From Acidobacterium capsulatum ATCC 51196 (lineage in GTDB: Bacteria > Acidobacteriota > Terriglobia > Terriglobales > Acidobacteriaceae), in the NCBI RefSeq assembly GCF_000022565.1, contig NC_012483.1, forward strand, positions 2,480,001-2,544,000: a stretch of DNA of 64,000 nt. Reading direction: 5' to 3'. The first letter of the stretch is position 1, and every line of letters begins with the position of its first letter. A program made the translations under genes and the position numbers. Below the pieces are notes generated by a model. It saw only the letters and a list, made by a program, of their open reading frames with translations. It did not search any database and was not told where the DNA came from. Below, one piece after another: positions 26,370 through 35,306 of the stretch.

Positions 26370-27458
26370 TTAAAACCGGTAGGTGTAGCTGGCCAGCCAC
26401 AGATACTGCGCAAACGCCGCATCTCCGTGCCCGCCATACACATGATCGGGATAGCTTCGCGTCCGGTCGCGATGCACCGCGTCATAGATGTTCGCGGTCA
26501 AAATCGTCTTGTGCCAGGAATACTCCAGCCCCGGGCCCACGCTGACCGCATAGCCCGGCCGCCGGAAGCCATCGTTGCTGACCGGCAGCAGGTTGTACGC
26601 CGGCACACCCTCCCACCGCGCACCCGCGGTCATCGCCAGCCCCTTCACCTGCGGAATCGGAAACTCCACTCCTCCTTCCCACAGATACTGGTCCGCAATC
26701 GCAACGTCGTTCTCGAGCGGCGTCTTCGGATTCTGAAAGAAGCCTCGCGAAATTCCATTCGTGCCGCCCTGCATCGCGATGTAGTCGCCATCGGTATAGA
26801 GGACAAAGTTGTTCCCCACCGTGTGATACCCCACCCACTGAAACACTCCGCCCCAGCCGCCCGTTCCCGGCTGAATCGAATAATCCACCGGCACCGTCTC
26901 CTTCTGCGGCGATCCCGTGCCCGTGGTGTTCGTATCAATCGTGTTCGTCACGCTGTCATTGCCCGTCGGCATATACAGCCCCAGTCCCAGTTCCACATTG
27001 CCCCTGGTGACATGATTCGGATTCCAGAGCCACGAGTTCACCGCCACAATTGTGTCCCCAGCACCGCTCGAGTTGTATTTGATGGGCGAGCTCTGCTGCT
27101 TGCGCGAGGCAAACAGCCACGGCATATCCCACTCCACGCTCACGCGCGGTGTCACCTGGTAGGTGAGATTCAGCGTCACCAGGTTGATGCGGTTCTCCAC
27201 CTGCGTGCGATCCTGCGCGCGGTATTCCTGGTACACATCGCCCACATAGTGCTGGTATGAGAACTGGTGTCGCTCGCCAATCGTGAGCTGAAATTGGTGC
27301 GGCTGCAGTAGTCCGCCCTGCTCGGTCGGCAAGCCCGCCTGCTCCGGCGACCGCGCCAGAATGCAACCTTGCGCGTGCGCGGAAACCGCCGCCATCGGCA
27401 CAAGCATCAGCGCAAACAGCGCGCACACGAAGCCCCTCGAAAAAATCCTGCGAATCAT
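26370..27458 (-). CDS. Outer-membrane beta-barrel protein, MetA-pathway/transporter-like
   Basis: 362 residues with a signal peptide cleaved near SAHAQ, then a barrel-like pattern of alternating polar/hydrophobic strands ending in an aromatic residue (LASYTYRF, a typical outer-membrane C-terminus). The stretches VELGLGLYMPTGN and PRVSVEWDMPWLF resemble the MetA-pathway phenol-degradation barrel family, but this is a weak match by eye. A single Cys follows the signal site (QGCILARSP). Start ATG with AAGGAAG upstream. It is first in a two-gene unit with the TlpA-like gene. Confidence 0.72.
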   Translation of the reverse strand: MIRRIFSRGFVCALFALMLVPMAAVSAHAQGCILARSPEQAGLPTEQGGLLQPHQFQLTIGERHQFSYQHYVGDVYQEYRAQDRTQVENRINLVTLNLTYQVTPRVSVEWDMPWLFASRKQQSSPIKYNSSGAGDTIVAVNSWLWNPNHVTRGNVELGLGLYMPTGNDSVTNTIDTNTTGTGSPQKETVPVDYSIQPGTGGWGGVFQWVGYHTVGNNFVLYTDGDYIAMQGGTNGISRGFFQNPKTPLENDVAIADQYLWEGGVEFPIPQVKGLAMTAGARWEGVPAYNLLPVSNDGFRRPGYAVSVGPGLEYSWHKTILTANIYDAVHRDRTRSYPDHVYGGHGDAAFAQYLWLASYTYRF

Positions 27459-27822
27459 GCAATCTTCCTTATGGTTCTGTCTGGTGGAAGGCTCGCGGCA
27501 ATCCCCAAAACAGAATTTGTGATCGATCTCTTTGCGGAGACAATGCGAGCGATACTAGGCAGCGGCCCATACCCCGCACATCCACCGCCGGGTGGATTTT
27601 TCTCTCCATCGTGGGCAAGTCGCCACGAGTACAACTTTCGTAACTACAACTTCACCCACCGGGAATATCGCACTCCCCTTTTTGCATGCCGATCGAGATC
27701 AGATCTTGGGATTACCCGAAGCCGAACTGCAACTTGGTCGCCTTGCAGGGCTTTGCCTGCGCTACACTGAGCGCAAACTTCCTCGTCTTCAGGCAGTGTT
27801 CAGGCAGTGCGGGTGCCATCCC
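27459..27822. other. Divergent intergenic region with a terminator-like hairpin
   Basis: 364 bases between divergent genes. It contains a terminator-like element on the plus strand at 27580-27602: ATCCACC, loop GCCG, GGTGGAT, then TTTTCTC. There is no plus-strand gene upstream that it could serve, so it may end a short transcript or attenuate the FIST operon. A short direct repeat CAGGCAGTG occurs at 27790 and 27801, just before the FIST start. No clear promoter was picked. Confidence 0.45.
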
Positions 27823-28983
27823 ATGACACGAACAGCAAGCGCGTTCAGCAAAGAGAAAAAGTCCGCTGCTGCCGGCGAAGATCTCGGCGCGCAACTGGCT
27901 GCTTCTCTTCCGCATCCTGATGCCATCGTCGTTTTTCTCTCGGCCCAGCACGACTACCCGGCTGTGCTGCGCCAGCTCACCGCGCGCTTCCCAAACAGCC
28001 AGATCCTCGGCTGCTCCTCGGCGGGCGAATTCAACACCGCCCACCAGGGAGAAGGCAGTGCCTCGGCCTTTGCCATCTCCTCGCCGGATATGCTCTTCAC
28101 GGCCGCATTCGCCACTGGCATCTCGCGCGATCCCGCCAACGCCGCGCGCCAGTTGCTCTCAGGCTTTCGAGGATTCAAAGAGAATCGCTACCGGTATCGC
28201 TCCGCGCTCGTGCTCAATGACGCGCTGGCGGGCTCGGCGGATGAACTGGTGACCATGCTCAATATGGAGACCGGCGGTCACTACAAATTTTTTGGTGGCG
28301 GCGCGGGCGATGACGCCGCCTTTGTCAGCACGCATGTCTTCCACGGCGATCAGGCCGCGACAGACGCGGCGGTCGCGCTCGAGATTCTCTCCACCCGGCC
28401 CATCGGCGTGGGTGTACGCCACGGATGGGCCGCCGCCACCGAGCCGATGCGTGTCACCTCGAGCAAGGGCAATATCGTCGAGAGCCTTGAGGCCGTCGCC
28501 GCGGCCGAAATCTTCGCGCACCACGCGCAGCAGACCGGCCAGCCCTTCGATCTCGCATCCCCGCTTCCCTTCTTTCTGCACAACATTGCCGGCATGCACC
28601 AGCAGGAGGGCTTCAAGCTCCGCGTGCCGCTCGCCATCGTCAATGACGGCGCGGTTTGCTTCGCCGCTGAAATTCCGCAGGGCGCGGCGATCAGCATCAT
28701 GTCCGCCACTCCCGAATCCGCCATGAAGGCGGCGCACTCCGCCGCGCAGGAGGCGATGCGCCAGCTCGAAGGGCACAAGCCCGGCGGCGCGCTCATGTTT
28801 GACTGCGTGGCCACGCGCCTGCGCCTCGGCAGCAACTTCGGGCAAGAAGTTCAGCTCGTGCAAAAGACGGTAGGCGACGTGGAACTGGCCGGATGCAACA
28901 CCTACGGGCAGGTTGCAACCCTCGAAAACCAGTTCGCCGGTTTTCATAACTGCACGGCGGTCGTCTGTGTCTTCCCCGAGTAA
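27823..28983 (+). CDS. FIST-domain sensory protein
   Basis: 386 residues covering the FIST N-domain (about 35-235, with ILGCSSAGEFNT and FFGGGAGDDAAF) and the FIST C-domain (about 240-385, with GVRHGWAAATEPMRVTSSKGNIV and CNTYGQVATLENQFAGFHNCTAVV, quoted in part). FIST domains bind small ligands, suggested to be amino acids, and usually feed signalling. There is no signal peptide or transmembrane segment, so it is cytoplasmic. No effector domain is fused here; the GAF/PAS-like gene starts 3 nt later and is the probable partner. The ATG has only a weak site (GGGTG). Confidence 0.9.
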   Translation: MTRTASAFSKEKKSAAAGEDLGAQLAASLPHPDAIVVFLSAQHDYPAVLRQLTARFPNSQILGCSSAGEFNTAHQGEGSASAFAISSPDMLFTAAFATGISRDPANAARQLLSGFRGFKENRYRYRSALVLNDALAGSADELVTMLNMETGGHYKFFGGGAGDDAAFVSTHVFHGDQAATDAAVALEILSTRPIGVGVRHGWAAATEPMRVTSSKGNIVESLEAVAAAEIFAHHAQQTGQPFDLASPLPFFLHNIAGMHQQEGFKLRVPLAIVNDGAVCFAAEIPQGAAISIMSATPESAMKAAHSAAQEAMRQLEGHKPGGALMFDCVATRLRLGSNFGQEVQLVQKTVGDVELAGCNTYGQVATLENQFAGFHNCTAVVCVFPE

Positions 28984-28986
28984 ATC

Positions 28987-29904
28987 GTGATCGCGCTCGA
29001 TGCATTGCTCGAACTCGTCGAACAGCCGCAGCGCGCGGCCGGTGCGCCGCGCCTGGCGGAAAAGGTCGGCGCCACGCATCTCTGCATCTTCATTCGTGAC
29101 CCTGAATTTGGCCGCTTCCTGCCTGCGCTTGGCTTTCCGCAGCGCCTGCCCGATGGCCTCGCGTGGAAGTCTTTTCTAGCCGATGTCGCCGAGGGAACGC
29201 AGACACAGGCCAATCTCATCTCGCCCTTCACGGCAAAGCAAACGCCGGTCTCCGCGCGTCTCATCACGCCGGACACGCTCAGCGTGCTCTTTGGCGAACG
29301 CACTCTCGCGGACGCGCACACCCTGCTCGCTCCCGCGCTCCGCTTGAGCGGCGCGCTCTATCTCGAAGAAATGCGCACCAGCCTCTCAGAAGTTGGCGCG
29401 GCGCTGGCCCGCCGCACCGCGCAGGAAGCGCGCAAGGCAGCTGCCACGCTCAACGGTGTCCACGAGCAGTTGGCCTCGACGCTGCATCACACGCGGCAAC
29501 TTGCCGGTCACGTCCACCGGTATCAGCAGCAGCTTGAGCTCGCCTGCCGCATCTCTGGTCTCGGCGCGTGGGAGATGGATGCCACCACGCGCATGGTGAC
29601 GCTCTCGCCGCAGTCCGCGGCCCAGCTCGGCCTGCCGCCGCAGCCCACGCACCACCATCTCAATTCGTTCCTGCGCGCCCTGCACACTGAGGATCGCAAT
29701 GCCGTCGAGGACACATTCGCGGCCATGCTGCTCTCTCCGGAAGAGCACAGCGTGCGCTTTCGCCTGCTCTCCCCGACCGGCTCGCTTCGATGCATCGAAT
29801 TGCGCGGCATGCTCATCGAGTCAGCGCACGAGGATACCCGCACCCTCATCGGCTTCACCCGCAACGTCGCCCGAACAGCACCCATGCTCACGGGCGCGGT
29901 CTAG
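28987..29904 (+). CDS. GAF/PAS-like signalling protein without an output domain
   Basis: 305 residues. The first 130 resemble a GAF-type sensor domain (VGATHLCIFIRDPEFGRFLP; LSVLFGERTLADAHTLLAPAL, quoted in part). A helical linker rich in Ala/Leu follows (about 135-190). The last 110 residues look like a PAS fold with a PAC-like end (CRISGLGAWEMDATTRMVTL; SPTGSLRCIELRGMLIE). No kinase, cyclase or DNA-binding domain is present. It starts with GTG 3 nt after the FIST stop, so it is translationally coupled. Domain calls are by pattern only. Confidence 0.75.
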   Translation: MIALDALLELVEQPQRAAGAPRLAEKVGATHLCIFIRDPEFGRFLPALGFPQRLPDGLAWKSFLADVAEGTQTQANLISPFTAKQTPVSARLITPDTLSVLFGERTLADAHTLLAPALRLSGALYLEEMRTSLSEVGAALARRTAQEARKAAATLNGVHEQLASTLHHTRQLAGHVHRYQQQLELACRISGLGAWEMDATTRMVTLSPQSAAQLGLPPQPTHHHLNSFLRALHTEDRNAVEDTFAAMLLSPEEHSVRFRLLSPTGSLRCIELRGMLIESAHEDTRTLIGFTRNVARTAPMLTGAV

Positions 29905-30017
29905 CACACCGGCCCGGCGCATGATGCCCATCGCCGCTCCCCGCAACTTGCCACCTCTCCGCCCCGGCTGCCATCATCATTGCGCTCCAGTAAATCCTTT
30001 TTCTGAGGACTCTTCGC

Positions 30018-30971
30018 ATGCGCCTCCTGCTCGCCGCCGCACTCCTCGCCTTTTCGCCCGCACTCTTCGCGCAGTCCCCGGCCTGGTCGCCTGCGCCCGG
30101 CCACACCACGCTGCATCTGTGGCCCCACGGCGCGCCAGGAGAACCCGCCCATCCCGCGCCTGAAGTCAACACCACCACAGCCAAGAGCGATCTCGTCGCC
30201 GGGCGCACCGTCATCCGTCTAGGGAATGTCTCTGACCCCACGCTCACGCTCTACAAGCCCAGGCACAACTCCGGCGCGGCCATTCTCGTCTTCCCCGGCG
30301 GCGCCTATCAGGTGCTCGCCATCGATCTGGAAGGTACGGAGGTCTGCCACTGGGTCAACTCTATCGGCGTGAACTGCATTCTGGTGAAATACCGCGTGCC
30401 TGACACCGGTCCCTACCCTCGCTCTGCCGCAGCCCTGCAGGACGCGCAGCGCGCCATGGGCCTTGTTCGCGAACACGCCGCAACCTGGCACATCGACCCG
30501 CATCGCATCGGCGTGCTCGGCTTTTCTGCCGGAGCGCACCTGAGCGCCGCCCTCAGCACTCACTTCCAGAAGCGTCTCTATGCTCCCGTGGACGCGGCCG
30601 ATCAGCTCAGTTGCCGCCCTGATTTTGAAATGCTCATCTACCCCGGCTGGCTTGCACTGGCTGAAAAGCACATGGAGCCGAACCCCAGCCTGCCCGTCAC
30701 CGCAAACACTCCGACCGCCTTTCTCGTGCAGGCCGAGGATGACCCCGTCCACGTCGAAAACGTCATCGAATACTTTCTCGCGCTTAAACATGCCGGCGTT
30801 CCCGCCGAGATGCATGTGTACGCCAAAGGTGGCCACGGCTACGGACTCCGCCCAACGCCAGTCTCCGTGTCCATCCACGACATGCCGCCCACCAGCACCA
30901 CGCCGTTGCCCATCACCCACTGGCCGAGCCTCGCCGCCACCTGGCTGCATACCATCGGCGTGCTGAAGTAG
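30018..30971 (+). CDS. Secreted alpha/beta-hydrolase esterase
   Basis: A 317-residue hydrolase. A signal peptide ends at ALFAQ. The alpha/beta fold shows the oxyanion motif FPGGAYQ (about 92-98), the nucleophile elbow GFSAGAH (Ser170), an acidic AEDDPVH loop and the catalytic His in GGHGYGLR. It resembles BD-FAE/acetyl-xylan-esterase-like proteins that remove ester groups from plant polysaccharides. The start has GAGGA 8 nt upstream. Nearby TonB-dependent receptors would suit a polymer-degrading lifestyle, but no glycosidase is present. Confidence 0.88.
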   Translation: MRLLLAAALLAFSPALFAQSPAWSPAPGHTTLHLWPHGAPGEPAHPAPEVNTTTAKSDLVAGRTVIRLGNVSDPTLTLYKPRHNSGAAILVFPGGAYQVLAIDLEGTEVCHWVNSIGVNCILVKYRVPDTGPYPRSAAALQDAQRAMGLVREHAATWHIDPHRIGVLGFSAGAHLSAALSTHFQKRLYAPVDAADQLSCRPDFEMLIYPGWLALAEKHMEPNPSLPVTANTPTAFLVQAEDDPVHVENVIEYFLALKHAGVPAEMHVYAKGGHGYGLRPTPVSVSIHDMPPTSTTPLPITHWPSLAATWLHTIGVLK

Positions 30972-31295
30972 GCACACAGTTGTCGGAGAAGGGAATACCC
31001 CGGGCAATCCTCACCCGCCCGGGAGTTCCTCACGTCATCTCTGTCACGAACAACACTCGCTCCGATCGCAATATCTTCCCCCCGTTCCGCATAATTTCGA
31101 TGGAACGGGATTCACGGCATGCACCGCACGTTGGCATTTGAAGCGGAATAATCCCGGCCTCCGCACACTTCTGCTCCATTCAACTTCGCGCTCTTTTCGC
31201 CTTGGCGGTAGATTTCCCGCAAGCCCGCGCTGTGCTCTTTCTGGGTCCGCATTCTTGACTCGACAACCGAACACCAGCATCATCAAACTAGCCCT
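30972..31295. other. Intergenic region with an inverted repeat
   Basis: 324 bases. An 8-bp perfect inverted repeat CCCGTTCC (31081-31088) / GGAACGGG (31102-31109) surrounds a 13-nt AT-rich centre and could be an operator for the downstream small-protein/receptor pair. A TTGACT at 31255-31260 is a possible -35, but no good -10 follows. No gene is supported here. Confidence 0.4.
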
Positions 31296-31592
31296 ATGAA
31301 GATCTCCCTTCGATCGCTGAAAGTCTTCGCGTGCCTGATGACTCTGGTACTCGTGTCTTTCATGACGGTCGAGGTGGCGCACAATCATCCGGCCAATGAC
31401 GTCTCGGGTGCCCGCTGCCAGATATGCGCCATGGCGCATATCGCGGTCGAAAACCATCCCTCCATCTTCACTGAGCGCATCCTGCATGTCATCGCAGCCG
31501 TCTCAGCCGGTGAGCCGTTGCCCGGCTCCCGCATGGTGGTCTTCACCGGATTCATCCGGCCCCCGCCTGCATCCTCCAGCTCACTCGCATAA
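31296..31592 (+). CDS. Small membrane protein with Cys/His metal-site-like motif
   Basis: 98 residues, not assigned to a family with confidence. One N-terminal hydrophobic segment (residues 9-25, FACLMTLVLVSFMTV) is followed by HNHP (His29, His31) and CQICAMAH (Cys41, Cys44, His48), a pattern that looks like a metal-binding site facing the periplasm. A second hydrophobic stretch (ILHVIAAVSAG) is weaker. It resembles DUF2946-type small proteins found near metal-uptake receptors. The TonB-dependent receptor gene starts 78 nt downstream, so a role in metal handling is possible, by inference. Confidence 0.65.
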   Translation: MKISLRSLKVFACLMTLVLVSFMTVEVAHNHPANDVSGARCQICAMAHIAVENHPSIFTERILHVIAAVSAGEPLPGSRMVVFTGFIRPPPASSSSLA

Positions 31593-31670
31593 GTACTCTT
31601 CGCACTCTGCCGCTTCATCTTGCGGCGGACGTGCCCCCGTACCTCAAGCGAACGAATGCCTGGAGGCATA

Positions 31671-34403
31671 ATGTCTTTCTCCACTCTTGCGAGGAAGGTG
31701 CTGATCCTTTCTCTGCTGTGCTTTCCCTTTTTTCTCGCGGCCAACGCATGGGCGCAGGACACCGCTACGCTCAACGGCACCGTCACTGACAACACCGGCG
31801 CCGTCATTCCCGGCGCAAAGATTTCAGTTCATAACGCTGTGAGCGGCCTCGCGCGCAGCGCCGTCACCGACGACAGCGGCAACTTCATCTTTCACAACCT
31901 TCCCTACGGCAACTACACCGTCACGGTGCTGTCGAAGGGGTTTGCCACCTCAAAGCAGACCATTGGCCTCACGTCCGCCGTGCCGGTAAATCTCAATATC
32001 GGATTGAAGATCGGCGCCGCCGCCCAGACCGTGACCGTGCAGGGCGCCGCTCCGCTCACCACGGACACCAGCCTGCGCACCTCCATGGACCGCCACGCCT
32101 TCAGCAAGATTCCGCTCGAGAATCCAAGCTCCGCGCTCAGTTCACTCGTCACCATGATGGCGCCCGGCGTTGCGGCAGATTCCAACGGAATGATGCATGG
32201 CCTCGGCGACCACGCGTCGAACTCCTATTCAATTGATGGGCAGCCCGTCACCGATCAGCAGAGCAAAATCTTCTCCAACCAGTTGCCCGAGCAGGCCGTG
32301 CAATCCATTCAGGTCATCTCTGGCGCGCCACCGGCCCAATATGGAGACAAGACCAGCCTCGTCATCATCGTTCACACTCGCTCCGGCGAAGGCGTGACCA
32401 CTCCGACCGGCAGCATCACCAGTTCCTACGGATCTTTCGGCACAGCCGTTGGTGGATTCAACATCGGTTATGGCGGCAAGGACTGGGGCAACTTCCTCCT
32501 CGTCAACGGCCAGAACAGCGGGCGATTCCTCGACACTCCCGAGCATGCCGTGATGCATGACAAGGGGAACGAAGAGAGTGCCTATGATCGCATCGACTAT
32601 CAGTTCGACCCCAAAGACTCGATGCACCTCGACCTTGAGTACAGCCGCTCCTGGTTTCAGACCCCTAATACCTACGACAACCTCAACGTCCAGAACGTTG
32701 TCAGCGGCGGCTCAACCGCTGATCCAGTCTTCGCAAACGCCGGCAATGCCGATCAGCGCAGCAAGATCGGCACATTCAACATAGCTCCTACCTGGACCCG
32801 GATCCTCAGCAGCAATGCCATTCTCAATCTCGGCGTCTATGTGCGCCGCGACGGCTTCAACTACTATCCCAGCAACAATCCGCTCGCTGATCTTGGCCCC
32901 GCCGACCTGCAACAGCAGTCCGTCGCCCAGCAGCGCTCGCTGCTCAACGCCGGAGTGCATAGCGACCTCACCTGGACACACGGAGTTCACACGGTAAAAA
33001 TCGGAGGGGACTACAACCAGACCTTCCTCAACGAGGATTTCCAGCTCGGCATCGTGAACAATCTCTTCAACGCTCCGTGCGTTGATGCCGGCGGCAACCC
33101 GGTGTACGGCTACTCCTCGCCTGCGAACTGCCCCGGCGATGACTCCGCCAATCCCAATTACGATTCCGCACTCGCGCCTTACGATCTGACCCGCGGCGGC
33201 ACTCCCTATCACTTCAACGGACACACCGATGTGAAGCTGCTGGGCGTCTACGCCGAGGATGAGATCAAGACCGGCAACTGGTTCTTCAACATCGGCCTGC
33301 GCGGCGACGTCTACAACGGCCTCAGCGATGCCAGCCAGGCCGAGCCCCGCATCAGCATGGCTTACACCATCAAGCAGACTGGCACCGTGCTGCGTGCCTC
33401 GTATGCGCGCACGCTGGAAACGCCATTCAATGAGAACCTCGTGCTCTCCAGCGAAGGCTGCGCCAATCCTGTGCTTAATCCGCTGCTGGCCTGCGCCTCC
33501 GGCTTCGCCACACCGCTCGCGCCAGGCTATCGCAACGAGTTCCACGCCGGACTCGAGCAGCACTTTGGCAAACACATTGACTTCAGCGCTGACTACATCT
33601 GGAAGTACACGCACAATGCGTATGACTTCAGCGTACTCGGCAACACGCCCATCACCTTTCCTATCGAATGGCATAACTCCAAAATCCCCGGCTTCGCAGG
33701 CCGCATTGACGTTGTCAACTTCCGTCACCTGCTCGCCTACACCGTCTTCTCATCCGTCGCCGCGCGCTACTTCCCGCCACAGGTCGGCGGCGCGGGAGCC
33801 ACCGTCGGCCAGACCGGCCTTCCCTTCCGCATCGACCACGATGAGCGCTTCAATCAGTCCACCCACATTCAGTACGCATTGCCCTTCAAGACTGCGCCCT
33901 GGATCGGCTTCAACTGGCGCTATGACAGCGGTCTCGTTGCCGGAGCGGTGCCCTGCTACAACCCACTCTCACACGATCCCAATTCCGCCTGCGCCAGCAC
34001 ATCAACCATACTCAATGGCAAACCCGCCATTGACCTCAGCAGCCTCACCGCCGATCAGGAGTTTGAAGCCGGACTCATCTGCAATGGCGTCAAGGCGACG
34101 CCGGGCCATCCGCTGCCCGCCGTCTGCCCAGCCAATGAGCTCACCTCTTCGCTCGTGAAGATTCCCGCGCCCGGCACGGGCGACAATGACCGCAATCCGC
34201 CGCGCATTCAGCCGCGCAGCGTGTTTGATCTTTCACTCGGGGATGACGATCTTTTTGTTCGCGGCAACACTCGATGGAGCGTGCAACTGACCGGCGTCAA
34301 CATTGCCAATAAGTATGCTCTCTACAACTTCCTATCCACATTCAGCGGCACTCACTATCTCACGCCGCGCTCACTGACGGCTCAAATAGGCTTTCACTTC
34401 TAA
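31671..34403 (+). CDS. TonB-dependent receptor with carboxypeptidase-regulatory N-domain
   Basis: A 910-residue outer-membrane receptor. A signal peptide ends at NAWAQ. A carboxypeptidase-regulatory Ig-like domain follows (about residues 33-110, with TLNGTVTDNTGAVIPGAKISVHN, quoted in part). Next is a plug domain (YSIDGQPVTDQQSKIFSNQLPEQAVQSIQVI region), then a long barrel ending in the aromatic C-terminus LTAQIGFHF. It is distinct from the two Oar-like proteins further on. ATG at 31671 has GGAGG upstream. A strong terminator follows the stop. The substrate is unknown; the Cys/His protein upstream hints at a metal or metal complex. Confidence 0.9.
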   Translation: MSFSTLARKVLILSLLCFPFFLAANAWAQDTATLNGTVTDNTGAVIPGAKISVHNAVSGLARSAVTDDSGNFIFHNLPYGNYTVTVLSKGFATSKQTIGLTSAVPVNLNIGLKIGAAAQTVTVQGAAPLTTDTSLRTSMDRHAFSKIPLENPSSALSSLVTMMAPGVAADSNGMMHGLGDHASNSYSIDGQPVTDQQSKIFSNQLPEQAVQSIQVISGAPPAQYGDKTSLVIIVHTRSGEGVTTPTGSITSSYGSFGTAVGGFNIGYGGKDWGNFLLVNGQNSGRFLDTPEHAVMHDKGNEESAYDRIDYQFDPKDSMHLDLEYSRSWFQTPNTYDNLNVQNVVSGGSTADPVFANAGNADQRSKIGTFNIAPTWTRILSSNAILNLGVYVRRDGFNYYPSNNPLADLGPADLQQQSVAQQRSLLNAGVHSDLTWTHGVHTVKIGGDYNQTFLNEDFQLGIVNNLFNAPCVDAGGNPVYGYSSPANCPGDDSANPNYDSALAPYDLTRGGTPYHFNGHTDVKLLGVYAEDEIKTGNWFFNIGLRGDVYNGLSDASQAEPRISMAYTIKQTGTVLRASYARTLETPFNENLVLSSEGCANPVLNPLLACASGFATPLAPGYRNEFHAGLEQHFGKHIDFSADYIWKYTHNAYDFSVLGNTPITFPIEWHNSKIPGFAGRIDVVNFRHLLAYTVFSSVAARYFPPQVGGAGATVGQTGLPFRIDHDERFNQSTHIQYALPFKTAPWIGFNWRYDSGLVAGAVPCYNPLSHDPNSACASTSTILNGKPAIDLSSLTADQEFEAGLICNGVKATPGHPLPAVCPANELTSSLVKIPAPGTGDNDRNPPRIQPRSVFDLSLGDDDLFVRGNTRWSVQLTGVNIANKYALYNFLSTFSGTHYLTPRSLTAQIGFHF

Positions 34404-34420
34404 TTTGCACTCATGCCAAT

Positions 34421-34453
34421 GGCCCCGGAGATCCCTATCCGGGGCCTTTTTTT
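34421..34453 (+). terminator. Intrinsic terminator after the receptor gene
   Basis: Stem GGCCCCGGA / TCCGGGGCC with an 8-nt loop, followed by seven T. A strong rho-independent terminator. Confidence 0.93.
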
Positions 34454-34622
34454 GCCGTTTTACTGATGATTTACTCACTCGTATCCTGATCGGAAATAGC
34501 CCAGCCACACCCGTTATACAGGGTAAAAGCAAGCTCGCCCCACTTCTTCAGCACACTGTGGTTACATACCTCTGCAACCTGTTTACGGGACTTATAAAGT
34601 CAAATGCGCTAGACTTGTCGCT

Positions 34623-34844
34623 GTGAATACTCATACCTTGGTCTCTGAACTCGACAAGCAGATAGCTCGCCTTCGTGAAGCACGTGACCTGCTCGCCGGC
34701 ACCGTATCCACCCGCCGTCGCGGCCGTCCGTCAACCAAATCGGCCCCCACGCGCAAAAAGCGGACGCTCAGCCCGGAAGCTCGCGCAAAGATGGCTGCCG
34801 CGCAGAAGCGCCGGTGGGCTGCTTACCGCAAGAGCAAGCAGTAG
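34623..34844 (+). CDS. Small basic protein with AT-hook-like and LSPEARAKMAAAQ motifs
   Basis: 73 residues, strongly basic. An N-terminal amphipathic helix (LVSELDKQIARLREARDLL) suits dimerisation. It is followed by RRRGRPS, an AT-hook-like core (GRP flanked by Arg), and a basic tail LSPEARAKMAAAQKRRWAAY. The tail motif recurs in small proteins of soil bacteria, probably as a nucleic-acid-binding element. Start GTG; no strong Shine-Dalgarno. A nucleoid-associated or histone-like function is inferred. Confidence 0.7.
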   Translation: MNTHTLVSELDKQIARLREARDLLAGTVSTRRRGRPSTKSAPTRKKRTLSPEARAKMAAAQKRRWAAYRKSKQ

Positions 34845-35306
34845 CTTCCATGCTCGCGCAGGGCGCGCAAGCTACCCTTCCTGTCTCTTTGTTACTCTTT
34901 TGACGCGCACGCCGTGCCGGTGAGAGTTTTGCATTTTTGCGCAAACTCCTCACCGTCATGCCGCACCACATCAAGCTGCTCTCCCGGGACAGACTGCTGC
35001 GGCCTCTCGTTATGGCATCACCTATCTCGCACAATCCCGGTCTCAGGCATCCGGAGAAAACTCAAAAACATCCCACAAACGTGACAGGTAATTTCTCCCT
35101 TTTTTCCAGCTACTTTTTACTTGCCTTGGGAACGAATTACTTCCATCTCGTTGATTCTGCTAAAAATGCGTGCTTTTACCGTGTTTCTCGCGCCTGAGTG
35201 ACAAACCTTCCTGTTTGAGCGTACGTCCCACTTATCGATGTGGTTGTGAACGCAAAACAGCCTGCATCACGCAACTGCGTGTGAGCGGGCGGAAGGGCCA
35301 CGTAAC
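34845..35306. other. Intergenic region, one hairpin
   Basis: 462 bases, AT-richer than its surroundings, with no supported gene. One long hairpin stands out at 34919-34954: GGTGAG-AGTTT-(T)GC paired with GC-(GC)AAACT-C-CTCACC, loop ATTTTT. No U tract follows it. I see no riboswitch or known RNA. Confidence 0.35.
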
